This document shows positions 31,280 through 41,446 of a stretch of DNA of 64,000 nt, piece by piece (position 1 is the first letter of the stretch; every line of letters starts with the position of its first letter). The position numbers were made by a program, and so were the translations under genes. The DNA is from Hydrogenovibrio sp. (GTDB taxonomy: Bacteria > Pseudomonadota > Gammaproteobacteria > Thiomicrospirales > Thiomicrospiraceae). The stretch is taken from assembly GCA_015484555.1 (NCBI GenBank), contig WFMZ01000030.1:18547-82546 (forward strand). The letters are read 5' to 3'. The notes beneath the pieces are model-generated. The model was not told where the DNA came from, ran no database searches, and saw only the letters and a list, made by a program, of their open reading frames with translations.

Positions 31280-31302
31280 GGTAAAACAGCTTTAATCATG
31301 TG

Positions 31303-31323
31303 ACCCACCCCTGGTGATTTTTA
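31303..31323 (-). repeat. Dispersed repeat copy
   Basis: acccacccctggtgatttttaa between ppc and panD (one mismatch in the core). Confidence 0.85.
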
Positions 31324-31346
31324 AGCCCGCTTGATGCGGGCTTTTA
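31323..31346 (+). terminator. Terminator of ppc
   Basis: AAGCCCGCttgatGCGGGCTTTTactttt. Confidence 0.85.
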
Positions 31347-31412
31347 CTTTTGGCCAATAAATAAGTATAATACGGCGCTTATTTATTTGAACTACGGACA
31401 CTTGTTTAGCTT

Positions 31413-31808
31413 ATGCAAATTACTCTGCTAAAATCCAAATTACATAGAGTCACCACCACCCATTCAGAACTAGATTATGAAGGCTCCTGTGCGATTGACG
31501 GGCTCTTACTAGACTTAGCTGGCATTCGTGAATACGAGCAAATTCAAATTTATAACATCAACAATGGTGAGCGTTTTACGACCTACGCTATTCGCGCTGA
31601 AGAAAATACGGGCATCATTTCAATCAATGGTGCAGCTGCTCATAAAGCTAATCCAGATGATTTATTGATTATTGCCACTTATATTTCGATGAATGAAAAA
31701 GAGGCCGATACCTTTAAACCTGTCATGGTTTACTTTGAAGGCGGGCGTGAAAACAAAGTCTCTCACACCCGTAATAGCATCCCTGTTCAAATGCAGAAGC
31801 AAGCTTAG
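31413..31808 (+). CDS. panD: Aspartate 1-decarboxylase
   Basis: Processing site [26 protein letters not shown]; length about 131 aa. Confidence 0.93.
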   Translation: MQITLLKSKLHRVTTTHSELDYEGSCAIDGLLLDLAGIREYEQIQIYNINNGERFTTYAIRAEENTGIISINGAAAHKANPDDLLIIATYISMNEKEADTFKPVMVYFEGGRENKVSHTRNSIPVQMQKQA

Positions 31809-31840
31809 CGTTTAACCCCCTTAAATATTAAGATCCATAC

Positions 31841-31880
31841 TAAAAAGGCGTCATATGATTTTTCATATGACGCCTTTTTT
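31841..31880 (+). terminator. Terminator of panD
   Basis: AAAAAGGCGTCATATGAttttTCATATGACGCCTTTTTT. Confidence 0.92.
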
Positions 31881-31920
31881 GTTAAAAACAATAAATATAA
31901 AAACAGCCTACTGTATTGCC

Positions 31921-33207
31921 TTAAGCTGCTGTTAACTGGCAACTAAATACAGAGCCAACACCATATTGACTAGATACGTTCAAGCTAGTGCCATGTCGTT
32001 CTAAAATATGCTTCACAATAGCCAACCCTAGCCCTGTACCACCTGTATCTCGTGAACGAGCGTCATCTATTCGATAGAAGCGTTCGGTGAGCCTAGCGAG
32101 ATGTTCTTGTGCGATACCCATACCCCAATCTTGTACTTCGAAGTTCACCATACCTTTTTTCAAATACAACCTTATCGCAATATTACCCCCATTTGGGCTG
32201 TAACGAACAGCGTTGGAGATTAAATTGGTAAACACACTCACTAAAGGGGTTTTAAAGCCTTCTACAAACAAGCTTTCTTCAATATCAAAGTTAAACTGGT
32301 GCTGCCCGCTACTCAGCTGTTCTGATGATAACGTTAAGCTTGCTAATAACTCGCTAACATTAATTTTTTCAGGCTTACCGACCAAGGCTTCAGATTCTAA
32401 TGCTGACAGACTTAATAACTCATTCAAAAGAGACTGCATTCTTAATGACTGCTGATGCATCTGCTCTAAAGGCATCTGCCAACGTCCCTCATTGGCTTCC
32501 ATATCTATCATGGTTTCAACATATCCCCTAATGACCGTTAAGGGCGTGCGTAACTCGTGAGAGGCATTGGCAATAAAATCTTTACGGATTTGTGCACTAT
32601 TATAAAGTTCATGAATGTCTTTAAAAATAATAAGCTTATGCTGTTTATAGTAGTTAGACACTTCAACACTAAAGGTTCTGGGAATGCCCTGTAAGCTTTT
32701 TAAGATAAGTGGTTGTTCATAGTTTTCGTCATGTAAGTATTGAATAAATTCTGAAATACGTAAATGGTATTCTAACTTCATACCGATATCTGCATGAGAT
32801 AGCTTTAGCTTTTGTTCGGCGGACTGGTTAAACCATTCTACCTGCCTTTTTTCTCCAACTGAGATAATGGCATCATCAAGCGCCATGGCAGCCGCTTTAA
32901 ATTGTTCAGATTTATATAACTGAATATCAGCATGTTTTTCTAAAGATCGTTGCTTGCGTGAAACCAAATGCCCCACCTCTGCCCACAAACCAGAGGTTGG
33001 TGGATAGTGCACGCTGCCATCGCCTTTCAGCCACAGTTCAAACTTGCGCATACTTAAAATTTGGCGAGCAACATAAAAGCAAAAATAGAATATTAAAGCC
33101 AGCCAAATATCACCCACCAACCAACCTAAAAATAAGGCTAACCAAAGGGTCGTGACCAACCATGTTAGCTCTCGCAACACACCTGCTGAAAGAAACTTTA
33201 TTTTCAT
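31921..33207 (-). CDS. phoR: Phosphate regulon sensor histidine kinase
   Basis: SHELRTPLTVIRGYVETM H-box; DDARSRDTGGTGLGLAIVKH; downstream of phoB. Confidence 0.93.
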   Translation of the reverse strand: MKIKFLSAGVLRELTWLVTTLWLALFLGWLVGDIWLALIFYFCFYVARQILSMRKFELWLKGDGSVHYPPTSGLWAEVGHLVSRKQRSLEKHADIQLYKSEQFKAAAMALDDAIISVGEKRQVEWFNQSAEQKLKLSHADIGMKLEYHLRISEFIQYLHDENYEQPLILKSLQGIPRTFSVEVSNYYKQHKLIIFKDIHELYNSAQIRKDFIANASHELRTPLTVIRGYVETMIDMEANEGRWQMPLEQMHQQSLRMQSLLNELLSLSALESEALVGKPEKINVSELLASLTLSSEQLSSGQHQFNFDIEESLFVEGFKTPLVSVFTNLISNAVRYSPNGGNIAIRLYLKKGMVNFEVQDWGMGIAQEHLARLTERFYRIDDARSRDTGGTGLGLAIVKHILERHGTSLNVSSQYGVGSVFSCQLTAA

Positions 33208-33903
33208 TTAATCCACCGAGAAGCGATAACCCACGCCCCGAACCGTTTGAATGGTATCTTCAGCATCGACTTCTTTTAGTAACTTCCTTAAACGCCTAAT
33301 ATGTACATCAACCGTACGCTCTTCTACAATAACACTGGTCCCCCAAACTTGGTCTAACAGCTGTGACCTAGAGTAAACTCGGTTTGGGTTGGCCATAAAA
33401 AACTGTACCAATTTAAATTCAGTAGGTCCTAGCTTTAGCTCCGTTTTATTCACTTTAAAACGGTAGCTGTTTAAGTCTAAAGAAAGGTGTCCTATTTTGA
33501 TGACCTTACTCACCACCTTTTCAACAGATGATGAACGTCTTAGCAAGGCCTGGCACCTTGCTACCAAAGCGCGCGGAGAAAAAGGCTTCACCACATAGTC
33601 ATCCGCCCCCGCATCAAACCCCACTACCTGGTCGGCCTCTTCTCCCTTAGCCGTTAGCATTAAAATAGGCGTGTTAGCCACCACTTCATATTGCCGAACT
33701 TTCTCACAAAATTGAACTCCGCTCATGCCTGGCAGCATCCAATCTACAATTACGCCATCTGGCAAATGGTCTTGTAACAATGCCCAACCCTGCTCAGCAT
33801 TAGGCGCTTCAATAATGGCAAAACCCGCTACAGAAAGCGTGAACTTCAACATATCTCGAATGGCAGTTTCATCTTCAATAATGAGTATGGTTTGAGCAGA
33901 CAT
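33208..33903 (-). CDS. phoB: Phosphate regulon response regulator
   Basis: Receiver domain (IVDWMLPGMSG, LTAKGEE) and winged-helix (VDVHIRRLRKLL...TVRGVGYRF). Confidence 0.94.
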   Translation of the reverse strand: MSAQTILIIEDETAIRDMLKFTLSVAGFAIIEAPNAEQGWALLQDHLPDGVIVDWMLPGMSGVQFCEKVRQYEVVANTPILMLTAKGEEADQVVGFDAGADDYVVKPFSPRALVARCQALLRRSSSVEKVVSKVIKIGHLSLDLNSYRFKVNKTELKLGPTEFKLVQFFMANPNRVYSRSQLLDQVWGTSVIVEERTVDVHIRRLRKLLKEVDAEDTIQTVRGVGYRFSVD

Positions 33904-33950
33904 TTTAGGCGACATCCAAGTTAAAATAAGGGTTAAAACATACGTTAGTG

Positions 33951-34691
33951 TTATTCAGAAGCTTCCATATTTTGAAACAGTTTAACCACCGCCTCTTTAT
34001 CCATGACACGAATATCTTCACCATTAATTAAGTAAACCAGGTTTTCGATAATATTACGAACATGGTCAGAAACTCTTTCTACCGCTCTTACAGACAGTAA
34101 TAGCTGCGCAATACATTCTACTTTATCAGGCTGCTCTTTAAAGCCTTTTATAATTTCTGCATAGGCTTCTTTATAAATGGCATCTATGACCTCTTCTTCT
34201 GTAATTACCGCTAGCGCATCTTTAATGGTTAATTTAGCGAAAGCATTTAAAGTAGCATTTAACATTTGTTCGGAACGATACGCCATGTCCAACAACTTTG
34301 AATAGCCTGGAATATCATCACAAGGTTGTTGTCCCAGTTTAATAAAAACCTTAACCATTTTAGCTAACTTGACCACTTCATCGCCAATACGCTCCAAATC
34401 AATCGCAATACGAATTGCGGCAATGGTTAAGCGTAAGTCAGCCGCCGCAGGTTGTTGACGTGCTAAAATATTAGCACACAGACGTTCTATTTCAAATTCA
34501 GCCATATTGACAGCCTTATCTAAAATAATCACTTCTTCAGCACGATTCACATCACCATGGGTTAAAGCTTCTAAGGCATTAGATAACTGGCTTTCAGCCA
34601 AACCACCCATTTCTAAAATTTGATTAAACACACCTTCAAGACTGTCATTTAATCGCCCTGAAATATGAGAGGTAAATTCTTGCTTTTCCAT
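33951..34691 (-). CDS. phoU: Phosphate transport system regulator PhoU
   Basis: DLRLTIAAIRIAIDLERIGDEVVKLAK; RVSDHVRNIIENLVYL; operon context. Confidence 0.94.
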   Translation of the reverse strand: MEKQEFTSHISGRLNDSLEGVFNQILEMGGLAESQLSNALEALTHGDVNRAEEVIILDKAVNMAEFEIERLCANILARQQPAAADLRLTIAAIRIAIDLERIGDEVVKLAKMVKVFIKLGQQPCDDIPGYSKLLDMAYRSEQMLNATLNAFAKLTIKDALAVITEEEVIDAIYKEAYAEIIKGFKEQPDKVECIAQLLLSVRAVERVSDHVRNIIENLVYLINGEDIRVMDKEAVVKLFQNMEASE

Positions 34692-34748
34692 ATGTAATTC
34701 CTTTTATATTTTGTATCTCTCATCCTGAGATGAGTACGAAAAATGCCC

Positions 34749-34773
34749 AAACCCAAAAATCGCCAGGGGTGGT
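34749..34773 (+). repeat. Dispersed repeat copy
   Basis: aaacccaaaaatcgccaggggtggt between phoU and pstB. Confidence 0.92.
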
Positions 34774-34797
34774 CTATTCAAATAACCATTTTAATGT

Positions 34798-35568
34798 TTA
34801 GCCATAACGCCCTGAAATATAGTCTTCTGTACGCTTTTGTTGTGGTGCCGTAAATAAGCCATCTGTATCAGAATATTCAATTAAATCACCCATATACATG
34901 AAGGCCGTGTAGTCAGAAACCCTGGCGGCTTGTTGCATATTGTGTGTCACAATTAAAATAGTAAATTCTTTTTTTAGCTCAAAAATAAGTTCCTCAATCG
35001 CTAGGGTTGAAATAGGATCCAGTGCCGAAGTGGGTTCATCTAACAACAGCACTTCGGGTCTAATGGCAATCGCCCTGGCAATGCATAATCTTTGCTGTTG
35101 TCCGCCAGACATGCCAAGGGCATTTTCATCTAAACGATCTTTCACTTCCTCCCAAAGACCAGCCCCTTTTAAAGCCCATTGCACTTCTTTATCTAGCATA
35201 GCCTTGTCACGAATGCCTTGTAGCCTTAAACCATAACAAACATTTTCATAAATAGATTTAGGAAAAGGATTGGGCTTTTGAAATACCATGCCAACACGTC
35301 GTCTCAACAAAGAAACATCCATTTCTTTGGCGTACATATCATCACCATATAAAGTCATATCACCGGTAACACTCACCGAATCAATTAAATCATTCATTCT
35401 ATTAAAACAGCGTAATAAGGTCGATTTACCACAACCAGACGGACCAATAAAAGCTGTTACCTTCTTCTCTGGCAAGGACATACTGATGCCGTTAAGAGCT
35501 TTTTTCTTTCCATAAAATAATGCCCAGTCCTTAACTTCTATGGCTATGTTTTCATCTTCTAAATTCAT
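34798..35568 (-). CDS. pstB: Phosphate ABC transporter ATP-binding protein
   Basis: [45 protein letters not shown]-terminus. Confidence 0.96.
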   Translation of the reverse strand: MNLEDENIAIEVKDWALFYGKKKALNGISMSLPEKKVTAFIGPSGCGKSTLLRCFNRMNDLIDSVSVTGDMTLYGDDMYAKEMDVSLLRRRVGMVFQKPNPFPKSIYENVCYGLRLQGIRDKAMLDKEVQWALKGAGLWEEVKDRLDENALGMSGGQQQRLCIARAIAIRPEVLLLDEPTSALDPISTLAIEELIFELKKEFTILIVTHNMQQAARVSDYTAFMYMGDLIEYSDTDGLFTAPQQKRTEDYISGRYG

Positions 35569-35643
35569 GCTAACACTCTCTTTTCTTGTCTACATTTAAC
35601 CGAATGATATCGGCTATTTTAATCGCTTATGCCGTATGTCTCG

Positions 35644-37299
35644 TTAATGACTTAACGATTTATATTTTTCTCGCAAGCGATTTCTAATGATGATGGCACC
35701 CACGTTAAGCGACACAATAATCACAATTAATAATAAAGCCGTTGCATAAACCAATGGCTGTGAAGCTTCAACATTAGGGCTTTGAAAGCCCACATCGTAA
35801 ATTTGAAATCCTAGGTGCATAAACTTTCGGTCTAAATGAACAAACGGGGCATTAAAATCAATGGGTAACTCGGGTGCTAACTTCACTACGCCCACTAACA
35901 TCAATGGAGCAACCTCTCCTGCGGCTCGTGCAACGGCCAAAATAAGCCCCGTCATAATGGCTGGCAAAGACATAGGGAGAACAATTTTCATAATCGTTTC
36001 AGACCGAGTCGCCCCCAGCGCAAGCCCGCCTTCACGCAAAGACATTGGTACACGAGAAAGACCTTCTTGGGTTGAGACTATCACCACAGGCAAAGTAAGC
36101 AAAGCCATGGTTAAAGAAGCCCACAACAATCCTGGCGTACCAAAAGTCGGACTAGGCTGCGCATAGGAATAGAAGAGGTCATCAATGCTACCGCCTAATA
36201 TATACACGAAGAAGCCTAGACCAAAAATACCAAACACGATAGAAGGCACGCCCGCTAAGTTATTAATAGAAATTCTAACCAGCCGAAGTAAAAAGCCCTC
36301 TTTTGCATATTCCGACATATAAACTGCTGCAACCACCCCTAATGGCATTACAAAGATCGTCATTAAAATAACCATCGTAATCGTGCCGATAATGGCAGGG
36401 AAAATACCCCCTTCTGTATTGGCTTCACGTGGATCATCAATTAAAAAGTGCCCCATAGATTGAAAGAAGAATGATAACTCTTCTAACAAGCTCATTTCAT
36501 TGGGCTGCCAAAGCTTGACAATGTTTTTAATTTGAACGTGTACTTTCTGACCCCCTGCAATGGTCAGCACCACTTCACCCAACGCTTTTCTTTGACTATA
36601 TAAAACGGTTAGTTGCTTTTGAAACTGCTCAAACTGCTTATTTAATAATTGGGATTGTTCTGCAAACTCCGCTTGCTTATCAGTGGTAAATGAACCGGTT
36701 AACCTAAGTTTTTTCTTATCCAATCTAAGCCTTTCAAGATCATAATTAATACTACCAATATCCATTTTTTCAATATGCTTAATTTTGCCTCTAAGTTGCT
36801 GACTTTTTGCTAAGGTCTTTTTCACCAGCGTCATATTTTGAGCATTAACAGGATATTTATGACCATTTATTTGAATATAATTTAATTTCCCATAAACATT
36901 TCCCCACTCATATCGTTCAAGCACAAAAATATTGTCTGCTTTTTTTAGCGTCTGTGAGACTAGGTCATTTGCACTAATCCACCTAAAATCAATACCATAA
37001 ATATCACGGTTACCCACCTTAATTAAATATTGCTTCACTTGAGCTTTATGGGCTATTCCAGCCTCATCCTGGTAAGACACCTCTTTATATTTAGTGTCAT
37101 ATATTTCACCAACCACCTGCTCTACTGAGCCCTGGTTATTTAAGTTGAATTCATATACCGCATGAGGCCAAAAATGTGCCAAACCTTTGTAGGCAATCAT
37201 CAGCACCAAGCCTACGACCAATACGACACTAATACTCACTGCTGAAGCACTGAACCAAATCCAGTGTTCGCCTTTTTTAAACCAATTAATCATCGTCAA
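35644..37299 (-). CDS. pstA: Phosphate ABC transporter permease (extended periplasmic domain)
   Basis: C-terminal PstA permease (NNLAGVPSIVFGIFGLGFFV; LALGATRSETIMKIVLPMSLPAIMTG); about 250 aa extra loop. Confidence 0.9.
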   Translation of the reverse strand: MTMINWFKKGEHWIWFSASAVSISVVLVVGLVLMIAYKGLAHFWPHAVYEFNLNNQGSVEQVVGEIYDTKYKEVSYQDEAGIAHKAQVKQYLIKVGNRDIYGIDFRWISANDLVSQTLKKADNIFVLERYEWGNVYGKLNYIQINGHKYPVNAQNMTLVKKTLAKSQQLRGKIKHIEKMDIGSINYDLERLRLDKKKLRLTGSFTTDKQAEFAEQSQLLNKQFEQFQKQLTVLYSQRKALGEVVLTIAGGQKVHVQIKNIVKLWQPNEMSLLEELSFFFQSMGHFLIDDPREANTEGGIFPAIIGTITMVILMTIFVMPLGVVAAVYMSEYAKEGFLLRLVRISINNLAGVPSIVFGIFGLGFFVYILGGSIDDLFYSYAQPSPTFGTPGLLWASLTMALLTLPVVIVSTQEGLSRVPMSLREGGLALGATRSETIMKIVLPMSLPAIMTGLILAVARAAGEVAPLMLVGVVKLAPELPIDFNAPFVHLDRKFMHLGFQIYDVGFQSPNVEASQPLVYATALLLIVIIVSLNVGAIIIRNRLREKYKSLSH

Positions 37300-37305
37300 T
37301 TTTCC

Positions 37306-39597
37306 TTAAAGTGAGCCATATCGTTTACGCATTCTTTCTCGAACCACTTCTGCAATCGAGTTAAAGATAAAGGTAAAAATAAATAACAGTAATCCTGACA
37401 AGAATAAAACGCGATAGTGTGTGCTGTACAACTCTGCTTCACCCATTTCAACCGCCAGGTTGGCGGCTAGCGTTCGCATACCTTCAAATAAGTTTGCATC
37501 CATTAAGGGAGTATTACCAGATGCCATTAACACAATCATGGTTTCTCCCACGCCTCGACCGAATCCCAACATAATGGCCGAAAAAATACCCGGACTAGCG
37601 GTAGGCAATACCACGCCCACAATGGTTTGCCAACCACTAGCACCCAAAGCCAAAGAACCATTAACCAAGTAAGCTGGCACGTTGTACAACGCATCTTCTG
37701 CAACAGAGAAAATAGTAGGAATAAGGGCAAATCCCATCGCAAACCCAATCACCATGGCATTACGTTGGTCAAAGTCGATACCTGCCGAAGCCGTTAACCA
37801 GTGGCGCATATCACCATGAAAAAATATTTCTTGCAAAGGATTATTTAATACCATTGCCAGCCAACCTAAAAATAGTACTACCGGAATCATTAATAAGGAT
37901 CTTGCTCCCATAGGAACCCATAATTTCAAGCGGTCAGGCAACTTAGAAAAACCAAACCCTACCAAAAGAATACCAAGAGGCAAGATGAAAAAAATGGCGA
38001 AAAAACCGGATAAATGCGCTTCCATATAAGGTGCTAACCAAAGGCCCGCTAAGAACCCTAGAATAACTGTTGGCAAGGCTTCAATTAATTCAATGATAGG
38101 TTTGATATAAGCACGAGACTGCTTGTTCATAAAAAATGCAGTGTAAATAGCCGCTAAGATAGCAATAGGAATGGCAAATAACATCGAATATAACGCCGCT
38201 TTCAAGGTACCAAAAGTAAGCGGTACCATTGAAAATTTGGGTTCATAGTCAGCACTGGCTGAAGAAGACTGCCAGACATAACTAGGCTTGTCATAACCTT
38301 CATACCAAACCTTATCCCACAGACTATAAAATGATACTTCAGGGTATTCATTTTCAATATCAAAAAAGATAATTTGACCATTTTTTTGTTCAACCAACGC
38401 GCCATCTGACCGAGGGGATAATTCAATTAAGTTAGCCTCCGAATCCAGAGGAACTGTCGCCATTTTTCTTTCAGAGGTTGAATAAAATAAAGTAAAATTT
38501 TGATCAGCATCAATCGAGACGAACCCTTTACGATTGTGTTCAATATTTAACCCTTCAATGGCTGAATTAGCATCAAAATGTCTAATCTCTTGCAAACGAG
38601 ATAAGTTATCTGAACCGCGTACTGGAAACCATTGAATTACTCGTCCTTGATTGGTTCCAATCATCAAGGAAAAGGAACCTAGCAAAAACTTAACACTGGT
38701 AATCCTTTCATTTTTTGCCGCATTGGTTAGTTGAACCGTTTGAACTGGCTCAATATGTTCAGTGTTGGCAATATTGTAAAAAAAAGTTTTACCTGAAGCG
38801 GTTATTAAATATAGGTTTTTGCCTTGACCACCCAAGCGTAGCCATTTAATATTATTAGGAGCCTCAATACTGCCTTCAGCACTCAGCTCCAACGATACAT
38901 CGTCAGACATAAAAGAGTCAGTTTTTTCAAACTTCTTCACCAAAATAGAGTTTGAGCGAGCATCTTGCATGACAAGGGTTAACTCTGACTCATCTAATCT
39001 CACGGCTAAATGTTGAATAGCCGAGTTTGAAACCTCAAGCCCCTCCTTACCAAATGGATAGGTCAAGTGAACGCTCACTAAACGCTTATCATTAGGATAG
39101 GTTAAGGTATAGCCAAATTTTATGATTTGTACTTGACCGTTAGACAAGCCAAAGGCCATTAGTCTTTCCGAATCTTCTATCTGAGTAAAGCTGGTAATAG
39201 AGGCGCCTGAAAAATTTAATTTAGCTGAAAACAACACCTTACCCGTTTGCACATTAAAACCCGTCACCACACCCGACTGGCTAACCCGTATACCCGTTTC
39301 TTTATATTCATCTAACTCATAAAATAAGGTGGGCGAATCTGCTGGGCCAGGTATCGCATAACTTGCCTTTTCGGACACAGTAGCAGGAGCAAATAAAGGC
39401 ACGACCACATACATTAAAAAGAACATAATCAACATAACGAATACAATTACCCCTATCCCGCCAATACTAATGACATAACGCCAAGCACGGTCTACATTAT
39501 TTCTATAGTGGATACTTCGCCCGAATGTTAAGTTGGCAAGCATCGCTTTCACTTTTCCCAACCCAAACTTTGTTTTCAGACTTTCTGAATTTTGCAT
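37306..39597 (-). CDS. pstC: Phosphate ABC transporter permease (extended N-terminal soluble domain); start moved to MQNSESLKTKFG
   Basis: ELIEALPTVILGFLAGLWLAP; LALGASGWQTIVGVVLPTASPGIFSAIMLGFGRGVGETM; predicted -10 lies downstream of the longer ORF start. Confidence 0.88.
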   Translation of the reverse strand: MQNSESLKTKFGLGKVKAMLANLTFGRSIHYRNNVDRAWRYVISIGGIGVIVFVMLIMFFLMYVVVPLFAPATVSEKASYAIPGPADSPTLFYELDEYKETGIRVSQSGVVTGFNVQTGKVLFSAKLNFSGASITSFTQIEDSERLMAFGLSNGQVQIIKFGYTLTYPNDKRLVSVHLTYPFGKEGLEVSNSAIQHLAVRLDESELTLVMQDARSNSILVKKFEKTDSFMSDDVSLELSAEGSIEAPNNIKWLRLGGQGKNLYLITASGKTFFYNIANTEHIEPVQTVQLTNAAKNERITSVKFLLGSFSLMIGTNQGRVIQWFPVRGSDNLSRLQEIRHFDANSAIEGLNIEHNRKGFVSIDADQNFTLFYSTSERKMATVPLDSEANLIELSPRSDGALVEQKNGQIIFFDIENEYPEVSFYSLWDKVWYEGYDKPSYVWQSSSASADYEPKFSMVPLTFGTLKAALYSMLFAIPIAILAAIYTAFFMNKQSRAYIKPIIELIEALPTVILGFLAGLWLAPYMEAHLSGFFAIFFILPLGILLVGFGFSKLPDRLKLWVPMGARSLLMIPVVLFLGWLAMVLNNPLQEIFFHGDMRHWLTASAGIDFDQRNAMVIGFAMGFALIPTIFSVAEDALYNVPAYLVNGSLALGASGWQTIVGVVLPTASPGIFSAIMLGFGRGVGETMIVLMASGNTPLMDANLFEGMRTLAANLAVEMGEAELYSTHYRVLFLSGLLLFIFTFIFNSIAEVVRERMRKRYGSL

Positions 39598-39627
39598 CTC
39601 GTCCAACCTCATATATTGACAAGAAAG

Positions 39628-39692
39628 ACTATACCCACGCAAAATGACAACGAGATGACGTTTACAAGAATTTTATGACACTTTTGTGACAA
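39628..39692 (-). promoter_or_regulatory. PhoB-dependent pst promoter: two Pho boxes (39675..39692 and 39644..39661) and -10 TATAGT (39628..39633)
   Basis: Minus strand TTGTCAC-AAAA-GTGTCAT and ACGTCAT-CTCG-TTGTCAT (7-4-7 direct repeats); 10 nt from the proximal box to TATAGT as in classical Pho promoters. Confidence 0.8.
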
Positions 39693-39722
39693 GACGATCA
39701 AGCATCCTATTTTAGGGCGACT

Positions 39723-39739
39723 TGCACTAAAATGTAGCA
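39723..39739. promoter_or_regulatory. Candidate NtrC enhancer site upstream of glnA
   Basis: TGCACTAAAATGTAGCA vs consensus TGCACCAAAATGGTGCA; about 110-125 bp upstream of the sigma54-like promoter. Confidence 0.5.
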
Positions 39740-39847
39740 TAACTAAAAGAAGACATTTACCCACAGACTAGAAATTATTCAGGCACTTTTACCAACAAAC
39801 CTACCATTTTCAACAGCTTGTATTTAGCTTAAAAATGATTGGATTTT

Positions 39848-39863
39848 TGGCATGATTCAAGCT
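39848..39863 (+). promoter_or_regulatory. Candidate sigma54 promoter of glnA
   Basis: TGGCATGATTCAAGCT: GG and GC elements with exact 10-nt separation; 50 bp upstream of glnA ATG. Confidence 0.6.
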
Positions 39864-39912
39864 ATTATGACAATGTTAATTATTAATATATTTAAAACGA
39901 AAAGGGATAAAC

Positions 39913-41322
39913 ATGTCACAACAAGCTATCTTTGACCTAATTAAAGAAAATGATGTTAAGTGGGCCGATTTACGATTCACCGATACACACGGTAAAGAAC
40001 AACACGTCACCATTCCAGCGGCCAGCATTGATGAAGATTTCTTCGTTGATGGTGAAACATTTGACGGATCTTCTATCGAAGGCTGGAAAGGCATTAACGA
40101 TTCTGACATGCTGCTTATTCCTCAGACGGACGGTTTCGTTATGGACCCATTCACTAACGATCCTACGATCATTATTCGTATGATGATCGTATCTCCTGCA
40201 ACCATGGAATCTTATGAAAAAGATCCTCGTGGTATTGCTAAGAAAGCAGAAGCTTATTTAGCCTCTACGGGTGTTGCCGACGCAGCATTCTTTGGCCCAG
40301 AGCCTGAATTCTTCGTATTTGATGACGTTAAGTGGGGAGCAGACATGTCTGGTTCTTTTGTTAAGGTTCACTCTGGCGAATCTGTTTGGGAAAATGAACG
40401 TGAAGTTGAAGGTGGAAACACGGGACACCGCCCTAAGTTAAAAGGCGGTTACTTCCCAGTTCCTCCTGTTGATCAGTTACATGAAGTACGTGCAGATATC
40501 TGCGCAATGGCTGAGTCAATGGGGCTTAAACTAGAAGCACACCACCATGAAGTAGCCGCTGGTGGACAGTGTGAGCTAGCCGTATCGGGTAACACTTTAA
40601 CTGCCAAGGCTGATGAAGTTCAGATCCTTAAGTATGCTGTTCACAACACTTGCCACGCTTTAGGTAAAACAGCGACATTTATGCCCAAGCCAATCGTTGG
40701 TGACAACGGTTCTGGTATGCACATTAACCAATCACTTTCTAAAGATGGCAAAAACATCTTCGCTGGTGACGTTTACTCTGGTCTTTCTCAAGAAGCACTT
40801 TGGTATATCGGTGGTTTAATGAAGCACACTCAAGCACTAAACGCATTCACAAACCCAGGTACAAACTCTTACAAGCGTCTTGTCCCAGGATTTGAAGCAC
40901 CAGTATTAGTTGCTTACTCTGGTAAAAACCGTTCTGCTTCTATCCGTATTCCTTATGCACCTTCTGAGCGTTCACGTCGTGTTGAACTTCGTTACCCAGA
41001 TGCGATTGCTAACCCTTACTTAGCATTCTCAGCTTCGCTAATGGCTGGTCTTGACGGAATTCTGAACAAGATTGACCCAGGCGAGCCTGCTGAAAAAGAT
41101 TTATACGATCTTCCTCCTGAAGAAGAAGCAACTTATGATACCGTTTGTGCATCGTTAGAAGAAGCGCTAGATGCACTTTCTGCGGATCGTGAGTTCTTGA
41201 AAATGGGTGGTGTATTCACTGACGAAGCAATTGATTCTTACATCGAACTTAAGATGGAAGAAGTCACTCGCTTAAGAGCGACTACTCACCCTATCGAATT
41301 TGATATGTACTACTCTTCATAA
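39913..41322 (+). CDS. glnA: Type I glutamine synthetase
   Basis: [42 protein letters not shown]. Confidence 0.97.
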   Translation: MSQQAIFDLIKENDVKWADLRFTDTHGKEQHVTIPAASIDEDFFVDGETFDGSSIEGWKGINDSDMLLIPQTDGFVMDPFTNDPTIIIRMMIVSPATMESYEKDPRGIAKKAEAYLASTGVADAAFFGPEPEFFVFDDVKWGADMSGSFVKVHSGESVWENEREVEGGNTGHRPKLKGGYFPVPPVDQLHEVRADICAMAESMGLKLEAHHHEVAAGGQCELAVSGNTLTAKADEVQILKYAVHNTCHALGKTATFMPKPIVGDNGSGMHINQSLSKDGKNIFAGDVYSGLSQEALWYIGGLMKHTQALNAFTNPGTNSYKRLVPGFEAPVLVAYSGKNRSASIRIPYAPSERSRRVELRYPDAIANPYLAFSASLMAGLDGILNKIDPGEPAEKDLYDLPPEEEATYDTVCASLEEALDALSADREFLKMGGVFTDEAIDSYIELKMEEVTRLRATTHPIEFDMYYSS

Positions 41323-41359
41323 TATCAAGTTCACTGCCGTTTAGTTAAGGCAGTCTTAT

Positions 41360-41397
41360 AACCCACTAAAACTTCATGTTTTAGTGGGTTTTTTTTT
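41360..41397 (+). terminator. Rho-independent terminator of glnA
   Basis: ACCCACTAAAAC-ttcat-GTTTTAGTGGGT followed by T8. Confidence 0.92.
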
Positions 41398-41446
41398 GCC
41401 TATCCGTTAAGCTACTCACTTCAAATTTTTAAGCGGGTGATCCATT

